Below are positions 22,755 to 30,762 of a stretch of DNA of 36,795 nt, one piece after another. Source of the DNA: Streptomyces cellostaticus. GTDB taxonomy: Bacteria > Actinomycetota > Actinomycetes > Streptomycetales > Streptomycetaceae. Position numbers and translations under genes: made by a program. Position 1 is the first letter of the stretch, and each line of letters opens with the position of its first letter. Below the pieces are notes generated by a model that was not told the DNA's origin, did no database searches, and saw nothing but the letters and a program-made list of their open reading frames with translations. Location of the stretch: assembly GCF_001513965.1 (NCBI RefSeq), contig NZ_KQ948061.1, forward strand, positions 1 to 36,795, in the 5' to 3' direction.

Positions 22755-24398
22755 ATGTCCGCCATGCGCCCGCACGACCTGCACGAGTCCCCCACGGACA
22801 CGGATGTGGCCATTGTCGGCAACGGGCCGATCGGCGCCGCCCTGTCGGTGCTGCTCGCCCAGCGCGGCCTGCGGGTGACCGTCCTCGAGCGCCGCCCCAG
22901 GCCGTATCTGCTGCCGCGGGCGACCAGCTTCGACGGGGAGACCGCCCGGCTGCTCGCGGCCACCGGGATCGCGGACCGGTTCGGCCGCATCACGGAACCG
23001 GCCACCGGCTACCAGTGGCGTACCGCGGCGGGAGAGACGCTGCTGGACATCGCCTTCTCCCCCACGGGGAGGTACGGCTGGCCGGACGCCAACACCATGC
23101 ACCAGCCCGCCCTGGAGGAACTGCTCGCGGCCCGGGCGGCGTCGCTGCCCGGCATCACGCTGCTGCGCGGGCACCGGGTCGTGGACCTCACCGAGCACGA
23201 CGAGCGGGTGACACTGACCGTCGAGACCGACGACGCAGCGCCCCGTACCGTCGTCGCACGCTGGGTCGTCGGCTGCGACGGGGCCAACAGCTTCGTGCGC
23301 GAGCACCTCGGCGTCCCCATGACCGATCTCGGGTTCTCCTACGAGTGGCTGCTGTGCGACGTCGAGTTGCACGAGCCGCGCGAGTTCACCCCCACCAACG
23401 TCCAGATCTGCGACCCCGCGCGGCCCACGACGCTGGTGGGCAGCGGCCCGGGGCACCGCCGCTGGGAGTTCATGCGGCTGCCGGGCGAGAGCAGCGCTGA
23501 GCTGAACAAGGAGGAGACGGCCTGGCGCCTGCTCAAGCCGTTCGGTGTCACCCCGGACACCGCCACGCTGCTGCGCAGCACCACCTATATATTCCGGGCC
23601 GCTTGGGCCGACCAGTGGCGCACGGGCCGGGTGCTGCTCGCCGGTGACGCGGCGCATCTGATGCCGCCCTTCGCCGGGCAGGGCATGTGCTCCGGGATCC
23701 GGGACGCGGCCAATCTGGCGTGGAAGCTGGATCTGACGCTGCGTGGCCTGGCCGATGCCTCCGTCCTCGACACCTATGCCGAGGAACGCCGGCAGCACGT
23801 GAAGGAGTCGATCCTCTCTTCGGTGCAGTTGGGCCGCGTGATCTGCGTGACGGACCCGGCGGCCGCCGCGGAGCGCGACGCCACGGTCCTCGCGGGCCGG
23901 CGCGGTCGTACCGGGCCGGGGGAACCGGAGCCGGCGAAGCCGCTGTCGGCCGGGCTGCTGCGCCGGCCGTCCGCGAACCCGGCGGGGCCCGAGGCCGGTA
24001 CGGTGGTGCCGCAGGGGCGAGTGAGCGCGCAGGGCGGCACGGGCCTGTTCGACGAGGTCGTGGGCCGTGGCTTCGTCCTGCTCACCACGGACGATCCGCG
24101 CCCCGCGCTCGGCGAGGACCGGTGGTCCTTCCTCTCCGCTCTCGACACCCAGGTGGTGCGCCTGTTGCCGTCCGGGGCGGTGGGGGACGGGCAGCAGGGC
24201 CTGACCGACGTGATCGATGTGGACGGCTTCTACCGGGCGTACCTGGCCGAGCACCGTGCGACCGCGGTGCTCATCCGGCCGGACTACCACGTCTTCGGCG
24301 CGGCGAACGGCCCCGAGGACACCGCCGCGCTGGTGGACGACCTGCGCGACCGCCTGGTGGCGGCCGTGCCCGCCGGGCAACCGCGCCCGGCGCACTGA
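22755..24398 (+). CDS. FAD-dependent monooxygenase (Rif-Orf19/GdmM-like)
   Basis: The 547-residue class A flavoprotein monooxygenase has the GNGPIG dinucleotide motif (22-27), the VVGCDGANS FAD/NADPH motif and GDAAHLMPPFAGQGMCSGIRDA. Its C-terminal extension is typical of PheA/RdmE-type hydroxylases. In ansamycin clusters the equivalent enzymes hydroxylate the AHBA-derived ring, needed for naphthalene ring closure in rifamycin or for quinone formation in geldanamycin. The ATG with TAGGG six nt upstream was chosen over one two codons earlier. Its last codons are duplicated downstream together with the kinase end. Confidence 0.9.
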   Translation: MSAMRPHDLHESPTDTDVAIVGNGPIGAALSVLLAQRGLRVTVLERRPRPYLLPRATSFDGETARLLAATGIADRFGRITEPATGYQWRTAAGETLLDIAFSPTGRYGWPDANTMHQPALEELLAARAASLPGITLLRGHRVVDLTEHDERVTLTVETDDAAPRTVVARWVVGCDGANSFVREHLGVPMTDLGFSYEWLLCDVELHEPREFTPTNVQICDPARPTTLVGSGPGHRRWEFMRLPGESSAELNKEETAWRLLKPFGVTPDTATLLRSTTYIFRAAWADQWRTGRVLLAGDAAHLMPPFAGQGMCSGIRDAANLAWKLDLTLRGLADASVLDTYAEERRQHVKESILSSVQLGRVICVTDPAAAAERDATVLAGRRGRTGPGEPEPAKPLSAGLLRRPSANPAGPEAGTVVPQGRVSAQGGTGLFDEVVGRGFVLLTTDDPRPALGEDRWSFLSALDTQVVRLLPSGAVGDGQQGLTDVIDVDGFYRAYLAEHRATAVLIRPDYHVFGAANGPEDTAALVDDLRDRLVAAVPAGQPRPAH

Positions 24399-24705
24399 CC
24401 GCTCAGGGCCGGATCAGACGAGCCAGCGCCACCGCACCCCGCAGCGAGGACAACCCGCCCAGCAAAGCCGGTCGCACAGCGAGCTCAGGCTGCCCGGGAC
24501 GGGACAACTCCGCGAGCTGTACGGACAGTCGACAACCTGCGCGACCGCCTGGTGGCGGCCGTGCCCGGCGCACTGACCGCTCAGGGCCGGATCAGACGAG
24601 CCAGCGCGACCGCACCCCGCAGCGAGGACAACCCGCCCAGCGAAGCCGGTCGCACAGCGAGCTCAGGCTGCCCGGGACGGGACAATTCCGCGAGTTGTGC
24701 GGACA
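24336..24705. repeat. Tandem duplication across the monooxygenase/kinase junction
   Basis: Copy 1 (24336-24527, 192 bp) and copy 2 (24531-24705, 175 bp) are almost adjacent direct repeats. Copy 2 lacks 17 bp within the monooxygenase 3' end. Elsewhere only about six bases differ. Each copy contains the last codons of the monooxygenase and the last 40 or so codons of the kinase, in their convergent arrangement. Confidence 0.92.
24403..24527 (-). pseudogene. Duplicated 3' fragment of the kanosamine kinase gene
   Basis: This fragment repeats the last 40 or so codons of the ROK kinase, including its stop codon, 178 bp downstream of the real gene end. It has no start and is disconnected from the gene body, so it is a remnant of the tandem duplication. 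The few differences from the functional copy suggest the event is fairly recent or maintained by gene conversion. Confidence 0.8.
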
Positions 24706-25480
24706 CCAGGGTGTCGAGGCCCGGGATGCCGCTCGCGAAGCCGCCTCCGAGCAGCAGGAGTTGCGGATGGACCAGTTCCTGGACGCTGACCGCGGCGGCG
24801 GCCAGGGCGCGGCAGGTGCGCCGCAGCGCGGTGACCGCCCAGGGCTGCCCGTCGCACCAGGCCCGGCGCAGCGCGTCGAAGGTGACCTCGCTCCCCCGCA
24901 GCCGGGCCGCGTGGCGCAGCGTGGCCGGGCCCGAGGCGATCGCCTGAAGGCAGCCCCGGCGTCCGCACACGCACCGCGGGCCGTCCAGCTCGACGACCGT
25001 GTGTCCGATCTCGAAGGAACCGCGGCCCAGGCCCGGGCACAGTTCGCCGCGCAGGACGAGGCCGCCGCCGATGCCCGTGCCGACCCCCAGGTAGAGGAGG
25101 TCCGCGCAGCCGGCGGCCTGTGCCTCGGCGAGGGCGCCGAGGTCGCCGTCGTCCGCCCAGGCGACGGCGGCGCCCGGGAACAGGGCGCGCAGTGCCGCGC
25201 CCAGGTCCGTGCCGGCCCATTCGGGCCGGCTCGGCCAGGCGGCGATCCGCTCGTCGGGTCCGACGGTCGCCGGCATCGCGACGCCCACTGACCTCAGGGG
25301 CGCTGCCAGCCTCGTGCGCAACTCGCCTACATGCTCCGCCAGTTGGGCGAGGTCACGGTCGGCGCTGTGCCGCGGCTGCCAGGCGAAGACGGTCTCGTCC
25401 ACGCACTGCGCACCGGCTTCCACCCGCAACGCGACCTTGGTGCCCCCGATGTCGACACCGAGGTGATGTGCCCTCTCCAT
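24581..25480 (-). CDS. rifN: ROK-family kanosamine 6-kinase (RifN-like)
   Basis: The 299-residue ROK kinase has the phosphate loop GVDIGGTK (residues 8-15) and the zinc motif CVCGRRGC near 170. RifN phosphorylates kanosamine at C6 in the aminoshikimate pathway to AHBA. The ATG start lies 17 nt after the HAD gene stop. AAGGA is 13 nt upstream, a long spacing, so translation may be coupled. It is last in the AHBA gene train, in the same order as rifK-L-M-N. Confidence 0.92.
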   Translation of the reverse strand: MERAHHLGVDIGGTKVALRVEAGAQCVDETVFAWQPRHSADRDLAQLAEHVGELRTRLAAPLRSVGVAMPATVGPDERIAAWPSRPEWAGTDLGAALRALFPGAAVAWADDGDLGALAEAQAAGCADLLYLGVGTGIGGGLVLRGELCPGLGRGSFEIGHTVVELDGPRCVCGRRGCLQAIASGPATLRHAARLRGSEVTFDALRRAWCDGQPWAVTALRRTCRALAAAAVSVQELVHPQLLLLGGGFASGIPGLDTLVSAQLAELSRPGQPELAVRPASLGGLSSLRGAVALARLIRP

Positions 25481-25497
25481 GCGGCCCGGCCGATCCT

Positions 25498-26238
25498 TCA
25501 GTTGCCGGGCACGGACGGGCACAGGGCCAGCAGGTCGGTGGGGCGGGCGAGGACGACGGCCGGCTCGGCGGCGAGCAGTTCCTCGGCCTCGGACAGCGCC
25601 CACAGCGCGCCGGCCGAGGTCACGCCGGCGCCGTGGGCGCTGGCGATGTCGGTCGGTGCGTCACCGACCATGATGGCCTGCTCGGGCAAGAAGCCCATCA
25701 GGTCCAGGGCGTGCTCCACGATGTCCGGGGCCGGCTTCGGGCGGGCGACCTCGTCCGAGCCGATCACATGGTCGAAGAAGGGCAGCAGCCCCAGCTGGTC
25801 GAGCAGGGAGCGCGCCCGCTGCCCGCTCTTGCCGGTGGCCACGGCGAGCCTCAGGCCCCGCACCCGCAGGGTGGTGAGCAGCTCCACTATGCCGTCGAAG
25901 ACCGGCACCTGGGACGCGAGCCGGTAGCTCTCGCGGACGAAGGGCTCCTCCATCTCCAGGGGCAGGCCCATGATCCGCATGATGTCCGGGAAGTAGCGCC
26001 CCAGATGACGCCGGTACTCGTCGAACGGCGCCGGGCCGTCGCCGACGACCTCCTTGTACGCGATGGCGAACGCCTCGTACATCACCGCGAAGCTGTCGAC
26101 GAGGACGCCGTCCAGGTCGAAGATCACGGCGTGTCTGACCGGCTGGGGCGGCTGCGTCGCCGTTGCCGTCCCGCCGGTCACAGGGGCCGCGGTCCGGTCC
26201 TGGATCACGGCTCGTTCTGTCGAAACTGGTGCTGTCAC
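25498..26238 (-). CDS. rifM: HAD phosphatase of the AHBA pathway (RifM-like)
   Basis: The 246-residue HAD hydrolase has motif I IFDLDGVLVDS (Asp41, Asp43), VATGKSG and MVGDAPTDI. RifM-type enzymes are needed for AHBA formation and are thought to release kanosamine from its nucleotide. The GTG start has AGGAGG 11 nt upstream. The first 33 residues before the HAD core are Thr/Pro/Ala-rich and probably disordered. Unlike the HAD protein at 13.9 kb, all key Asp residues are present. Confidence 0.92.
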   Translation of the reverse strand: MTAPVSTERAVIQDRTAAPVTGGTATATQPPQPVRHAVIFDLDGVLVDSFAVMYEAFAIAYKEVVGDGPAPFDEYRRHLGRYFPDIMRIMGLPLEMEEPFVRESYRLASQVPVFDGIVELLTTLRVRGLRLAVATGKSGQRARSLLDQLGLLPFFDHVIGSDEVARPKPAPDIVEHALDLMGFLPEQAIMVGDAPTDIASAHGAGVTSAGALWALSEAEELLAAEPAVVLARPTDLLALCPSVPGN

Positions 26239-26267
26239 CGGCTTCTTCACCTCCTGCTGGTGGGCTC

Positions 26268-27350
26268 CTACTGATGGACGAGCACGGGGGTCTGCCTGTG
26301 CGTGGAGCGGGCCGAGGCGTAGAAGTCCTCGATGACGCGGACCGTCGTACGGGCCTCGCCGATGGCCCTGCCGCGCCGGCCCGGGTCGGCCAGGAGCGCG
26401 GCCAGGCCGTCCAGCTGCCGCCCGTACTCGCTGCCGATGGGCTCGTCCGGCACCGCCACGGACGTGGTGGTGCCCTCGCGGGTCAGCGTCAGTTCCGCGT
26501 GCGGCAGGCGGTTGGGGCTGAAGCCGAAGGTGCACCTCAGCTCGGCGGTTCCGGCGCTGCCCACCACCTGGATCCGGGACACGTCCCGCGCCGCGTGCGA
26601 CGCCCAGCTGGCGCGCAGGGAGACCGAGACACCGTCGTCGCGGACGAAGAAGCCCCGGGCGGTGTCCTCGACGTCACCGGTGCCGCCGGCGGCCGCCTCG
26701 TCCTGCCGCCAGGCCGCGCCCCAGGCGTCGGCGCCCACGAAGTCGTCCGAGGTCACGCCGACGACCTGGGTGAAGCGGGCCGGGCCGAGCAGGGACGCGA
26801 GCGTGTCGAGCAGATGCCAGCCGAGGTCGAAGAGGACGCCGCCGCCGGCCTTGCTGCGCTGCGTGAACCAGCCGCCGGCCCGCGGGATGCCGCGTGCCCG
26901 CACCCAGGCCAGGTCGACATGGCGGATGCGGCCGAGCTCCGGCACCAGGCGTGCCAGGGCGCCCACGTCGGCGCGGTGCGGGGCGGCGCTGCCGGCCAGG
27001 AGCGTGGCGCCGCCGGCGCGTTCGGCGGCGGCCAGGGTGTCGGCCTCGCCGGAGGTCAGGCACACCGGCTTCTCCAGGAAGACGGAGACTCCCTTGCCGA
27101 GCAGGCCCGCGGAGACCTCGGCGTGCAGGTGGTTGGGGACGGCGACGACGGCGAGGTCGACCGCGGCGGGGGTCAGCGCATCCACCGTCGGGTGCACGGG
27201 CACGCCCGGTGCCACGTCGAGCGCGGCCCGCGCCGTCGGCGCGGGGTCGACGACGGCCACCACGTCGAAGTCGGCGTGTTCGACCAGCCGGGGCAGCCAG
27301 AGCTCCCGCCCCGCCCAGCCGAGCCCGACGACGGCTGTCCTGACGCTCAT
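26268..27350 (-). CDS. rifL: Gfo/Idh/MocA-type dehydrogenase (RifL-like)
   Basis: The 360-residue NAD(P)-dependent oxidoreductase has VVGLGWAGREL at the N-terminus and FLEKPVCLT in the middle, both typical of the family. RifL is proposed to oxidise UDP-glucose at C3 so that RifK can install the amino group, giving UDP-kanosamine. Its ATG overlaps the AHBA synthase stop (ATGA). The longer open frame upstream overlaps the AHBA synthase in another frame and is not coding. Confidence 0.93.
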   Translation of the reverse strand: MSVRTAVVGLGWAGRELWLPRLVEHADFDVVAVVDPAPTARAALDVAPGVPVHPTVDALTPAAVDLAVVAVPNHLHAEVSAGLLGKGVSVFLEKPVCLTSGEADTLAAAERAGGATLLAGSAAPHRADVGALARLVPELGRIRHVDLAWVRARGIPRAGGWFTQRSKAGGGVLFDLGWHLLDTLASLLGPARFTQVVGVTSDDFVGADAWGAAWRQDEAAAGGTGDVEDTARGFFVRDDGVSVSLRASWASHAARDVSRIQVVGSAGTAELRCTFGFSPNRLPHAELTLTREGTTTSVAVPDEPIGSEYGRQLDGLAALLADPGRRGRAIGEARTTVRVIEDFYASARSTHRQTPVLVHQ

Positions 27351-28507
27351 ACGGCGGCTACAGCGTCCGCGACGATCTCGGCCGTCCGGTGCATGTCCTG
27401 CTCGGTGGCGAGCAGGGTGCGGTGGTGCAGCCAGACGCAGTCCTGGCTGATGGCCTCGGCGTGCGGGCAGCGCTCGGCGAGCTGGTCGGGGGTCTCGTCG
27501 GGGGCGCCCATCTCCCAGAAGGCGTCGGTGCGGTAGATCGCGCGGAAGCCTGCGAACGCCGGCACTCCGGCCGCCACGAGCCGGTCGACCAGGGCGTTGC
27601 GGTTCTCCTCCCCGATGCCGGGTACGCGGAACATCGCCATGTAGTGCGAGGGGAAGTCGGTGCGCTCGTCGGCGCGTTGCGGGACGACCCCGTCGATCTT
27701 CTCGAGCAGCGGGTACAGCGTGGCCCAGCGCTGCTGTCGGGTCTTTATCTGGCCTTCCAGGCGGCCGAGCTGGGCCCGCAGGACGGCCGCGGAGAACTCG
27801 TTGAGGCGCAGGTTGGAGCCGGCGATCTGGTGCTTGTAGAGGCGGTCGGTGCGCGGCCGTCCGCAGCTGTGCCGCAGGAACGCCTTCTCGTACAGCTCCG
27901 AGTCCGGGAACAGGACGGCGCCGCCCTCGCCCGCGGTCATCAGCTTGCCGTTCTGGAAGCTGAACGCGGCGACCGAGCCGAGTTCGCCGACGCGCTTGCC
28001 CTGCCAGCGGGCGGCGTGGGCGTGCGCGGCGTCCTGGAGCAGCGCGACGCCCGTGTCGGCGGAGAGCTTGGCCAGGGCGTCCATGTCGGCCAGGAACCCG
28101 GCCATGTGCACGGGCATGATGACCCGGGTACGCGGCGTCACGGCCGCGGCGGCCGCCGCCACGTCGATGTTGTACGTGCGCGGGTCGACGTCCACCGGGA
28201 CGGCGACCGCGCCGAGACGCTGCGCCGCCTGCGACGAGGAGATGAAGGTGAAGGCCGGGACGATGACCTCGGAGCCCGGGCCGACTCCCATGACCTGCAG
28301 GGCGAGTTCCAGCGCGTGGGTTCCGTTGGTGACGGCCAGCGCGTGGGGAGCGCCGTGGAATTCGGCGAACTCCCGCTCGAAGGAGTCGACTTCGCTGCCG
28401 CCCATCCGCCACCACTGGCCCTGCTCAAGGGCTCGGATAAGGCCTTCCCGCTCTGTCGCGTCGTACTGCGGCCATTGGGGGTATTCCGGCGCCTGTCGCA
28501 CGTTCAT
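27347..28507 (-). CDS. rifK: AHBA synthase (RifK)
   Basis: The 386-residue PLP enzyme is the signature gene of ansamycin clusters. It aromatises aminodehydroshikimate to 3-amino-5-hydroxybenzoate, the PKS starter, and also acts as transaminase with RifL. It follows the RifK sequence closely: YPQWPQYDATEREGL, ALEQGQWWRMGG, LALQVMGVGPG, HMAGFLADMDALAKLSADTG, and FSFQNGKLMTAGEGG with the PLP Lys at residue 188, the same number as in RifK. The ATG has GGAGA four nt upstream. A LuxR/RifZ-type promoter lies in the 120-nt gap before it, so rifK-L-M-N can be transcribed separately. Confidence 0.97.
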   Translation of the reverse strand: MNVRQAPEYPQWPQYDATEREGLIRALEQGQWWRMGGSEVDSFEREFAEFHGAPHALAVTNGTHALELALQVMGVGPGSEVIVPAFTFISSSQAAQRLGAVAVPVDVDPRTYNIDVAAAAAAVTPRTRVIMPVHMAGFLADMDALAKLSADTGVALLQDAAHAHAARWQGKRVGELGSVAAFSFQNGKLMTAGEGGAVLFPDSELYEKAFLRHSCGRPRTDRLYKHQIAGSNLRLNEFSAAVLRAQLGRLEGQIKTRQQRWATLYPLLEKIDGVVPQRADERTDFPSHYMAMFRVPGIGEENRNALVDRLVAAGVPAFAGFRAIYRTDAFWEMGAPDETPDQLAERCPHAEAISQDCVWLHHRTLLATEQDMHRTAEIVADAVAAV

Positions 28508-28568
28508 GATTCTCCAAGTAACTGGAATTGACTCGATGTAAGGCACAGGACAGCTCGACAACAGGTCC

Positions 28569-28614
28569 AAAGTAGGTGCCTGCCAGAGCTTTTGCGCATC
28601 CCTTGCCTCGGTAG
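28569..28614 (-). promoter_or_regulatory. LuxR/RifZ-type activator site and promoter of rifKLMN
   Basis: On the minus strand CTACC-GAGGCAAG-GGATG (28614-28597) is an exact match to the reported RifZ element CTACC-N8-GGATG. A -10-like TACTTT (28574-28569) follows 22 nt later, 62 nt before the rifK start. The orientation and spacing equal those of the thioesterase and small-gene promoters. Confidence 0.75.
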
Positions 28615-28627
28615 TCTTGGCGGCGTT

Positions 28628-29440
28628 CTACCGCAGACCGAAGAAGGCCCTATAGGAATTCAGTTGTCCCTCGAGCATGTGAATGCCGTGGTGGATCCGG
28701 TGTCCCCGTGCGGCGGCCTCGCGCAGCAGGCGGGTCTCGCGGGGCTTCATGATGATGTCGGCCACGACGCCGCCCGGCGGCAGGGAGTCCAGCGGGAAGG
28801 GCAGCGGGTCGTCCGCGCGCAGCCCGAGCGGTGTGGCGTTGACCGCGAGGTCGGCGTCCGCCAGGTGCGGGCCGCTCAGGACGTGCACCCGGCCCGGCCA
28901 GTGCGCCTCCAGCCGGGCGGCCAGCGCGGTGAGCTTCGCCGTGTCCGTGTCGTACAGGGAGAGCCGTTCGACGCCGGCCTCCAGGAGCGCGGCGGCAATG
29001 GCGCTGCCCGCGCCGCCCGCGCCGACGAGCGCCGCGCGGCTGCCCTTCGGCTCGTGCCCGGCGCCGGCGAGGCCCGTGACGAAGCCCGAGCCGTCGAAGT
29101 TCTCCGCGAGCCAGCCGCCGTCGGCCTCGCGGCGCAGCACGTTCGCACTGCCGACGATGTCGACGGTCGTACCGCACCGGTCGGCGAGGTGGCGGACGGC
29201 CGCCTTGTGCGGCACGGTGACGAACATGCCGTCGAGGTTCTGCACGCGCTGCAGGCCGCGCACGATCTGCTCCAGGTGCTCCGGCGGGGCGTGCACCGGG
29301 ACGACCACCGCGTCGATGCCCAGCTCCGCGAAGACCGGGTTCATCAGCGCGGGTGCCTGGACCTGGGCGACGGGGTCCCCCAGGACGGCGTACAGACGGG
29401 TGGTGCCCTGGATGGGCATGACGGGAGGTCGTGGGGTCAT
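28628..29440 (-). CDS. rifI: Aminoquinate/shikimate dehydrogenase-like protein (RifI)
   Basis: The 270-residue protein belongs to the shikimate/quinate dehydrogenase family: YAVLGDPVAQVQAP at the N-terminus, PHKAAV with the catalytic Lys, and the cofactor motif GAGGAGSAIAAALL. RifI-type enzymes interconvert aminodehydroquinate and aminoquinate and are not essential for AHBA itself. The ATG overlaps the stop of the upstream DAHP synthase (ATGA). An internal ATG seven codons on lacks a ribosome site. Confidence 0.92.
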   Translation of the reverse strand: MTPRPPVMPIQGTTRLYAVLGDPVAQVQAPALMNPVFAELGIDAVVVPVHAPPEHLEQIVRGLQRVQNLDGMFVTVPHKAAVRHLADRCGTTVDIVGSANVLRREADGGWLAENFDGSGFVTGLAGAGHEPKGSRAALVGAGGAGSAIAAALLEAGVERLSLYDTDTAKLTALAARLEAHWPGRVHVLSGPHLADADLAVNATPLGLRADDPLPFPLDSLPPGGVVADIIMKPRETRLLREAAARGHRIHHGIHMLEGQLNSYRAFFGLR

Positions 29441-30762
29441 CGCAGCGCCGCCTTCCGGTCCGTGACACTGTCCGCCGCCCATGCGGCGACGGTGTACGCG
29501 AGTTCCCGCGCCTGGTCCGCGTTGAGGCGGGGGTCGCAGGCCGTGCGGTAGCGCGCGGGCAGGTCGGCTTCCGCCGTTCCCGGAGCGCCGCCGACGCATT
29601 CCGTGACGTGGTCGCCCGTGACCTCGAGGTGAATTCCGCCGGGGTGAGTGCCAAGGCGCCGGTGCACTTCGAAGAAACCGGCGATCTCGTCGGCTATCGC
29701 ATCGAATTGCCGGGTCTTGTATCCGTTGGCCGACGTGTAGGTGTTGCCGTGCATCGGATCGCACTGCCAGATCACCGGGTGACCGGCGGCGGCGACTTTC
29801 TCCACGATCGGCGGCAGCACGTCCCGGATGCGGGTGTGCCCCATGCGGGTGATCAGCGTGAGCCGCCCGGGTTCGGCGTGCGGGTCGAGCCGGTGCACGT
29901 ATTCCACGGCCTCTTCCGGGGTCGTGCCCGGGCCTATCTTGAGGCCGATGGGATTGGACAGCAGCTGCGCGAACGCGATGTGCGCGCCGTCGAGTTGACG
30001 GGTGCGCTCGCCGATCCACAGGAAGTGGCCGAGGCCGCTGGACAGGCGGGGCTCGGGCCCGCTGTCGTCCACCCACAGCGAGGACCGCTCGTAGTCGAGC
30101 AGCAGCGCCTCATGGCTGACGTGGACGTTCCGTGCGCCGAGCGTGCCGTCGCGGCCGAGCCTGCGGATCAGCGCCGTCGCGTGCGCGGCGTCGGCGTGGG
30201 CGCGCAGCATCCGGCCGGGGTCGGGGGTCCGGGCCTGCGCTGTGGGCTCGGCGGAGTTGACGATGTCACCGCGGTAGGAGGGCAGCCCCTGGGCGTCCAC
30301 GGGCCGGGAGCGGGGTTTGGCGTACTGCCCGGCCATCCGGGCGACCCGGACGACAGGCAGTCCCGTGCGGCGGGTGAGCACGTCGGCCATCCGCGCCAGT
30401 GTGCGCAGGTTGGCGAGCTTGTGGGCTTCGGTGTTCTCGGCGAAGGACTCGGCGCAGTCGCCGCCCTGGAGGAGGAACGCCTCACCGCGGGCGACCGCGG
30501 CGAGTTCCTCGCGCAGCCGTGCAGTCTCGGCCGGTGCCACGATCGGCTCGGCGCGGCGCAGCACGGCCACCACGTCCCGGACGCCTTGCGGGTCCGGCCA
30601 GTCGGGCTGCTGCGCGGCGGGCCGGGCCAGCGCGTCCGCCAGCCTGTCCGCCAGGAGGCGGCCGGCCGCGCGGGCGGCACCCGTCGGTCCTGCGGTGCCG
30701 GCCGGTCCTGCGGTGCAGGAGGGTCCCTCGGTGTCGGGCGGCCACTGGAGCAGTTGCCTCAT
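29437..30762 (-). CDS. rifH: AminoDAHP synthase, type II (RifH)
   Basis: The 441-residue protein is a plant-like (type II) DAHP synthase: LQGGDCAESF, ARMAGQYAKPRS, LWIGERTRQLDGAH, NPIGLKIGPGTTPE, WQCDPMHGNT and TGDHVTECVGG. In this pathway it joins imino-erythrose 4-phosphate and phosphoenolpyruvate to give aminoDAHP. Residues of about 17-35 form a Gly/Pro/Ala/Thr-rich stretch encoded by a short imperfect repeat, an unusual insertion near the N-terminus. The start overlaps the rifG stop (ATGA), so rifG, H and I are translationally coupled. Confidence 0.95.
   Translation of the reverse strand: MRQLLQWPPDTEGPSCTAGPAGTAGPTGAARAAGRLLADRLADALARPAAQQPDWPDPQGVRDVVAVLRRAEPIVAPAETARLREELAAVARGEAFLLQGGDCAESFAENTEAHKLANLRTLARMADVLTRRTGLPVVRVARMAGQYAKPRSRPVDAQGLPSYRGDIVNSAEPTAQARTPDPGRMLRAHADAAHATALIRRLGRDGTLGARNVHVSHEALLLDYERSSLWVDDSGPEPRLSSGLGHFLWIGERTRQLDGAHIAFAQLLSNPIGLKIGPGTTPEEAVEYVHRLDPHAEPGRLTLITRMGHTRIRDVLPPIVEKVAAAGHPVIWQCDPMHGNTYTSANGYKTRQFDAIADEIAGFFEVHRRLGTHPGGIHLEVTGDHVTECVGGAPGTAEADLPARYRTACDPRLNADQARELAYTVAAWAADSVTDRKAALR

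Noticed and set aside
22523..23005. N-terminal extension of the small unknown protein
   Set aside because: It would run through the promoter element and antisense to the monooxygenase start, and it has low similarity to anything known.
27351..28415. N-terminal extension of the RifL-like protein
   Set aside because: It overlaps the AHBA synthase in another frame; the dehydrogenase family begins at the ATG overlapping the rifK stop.
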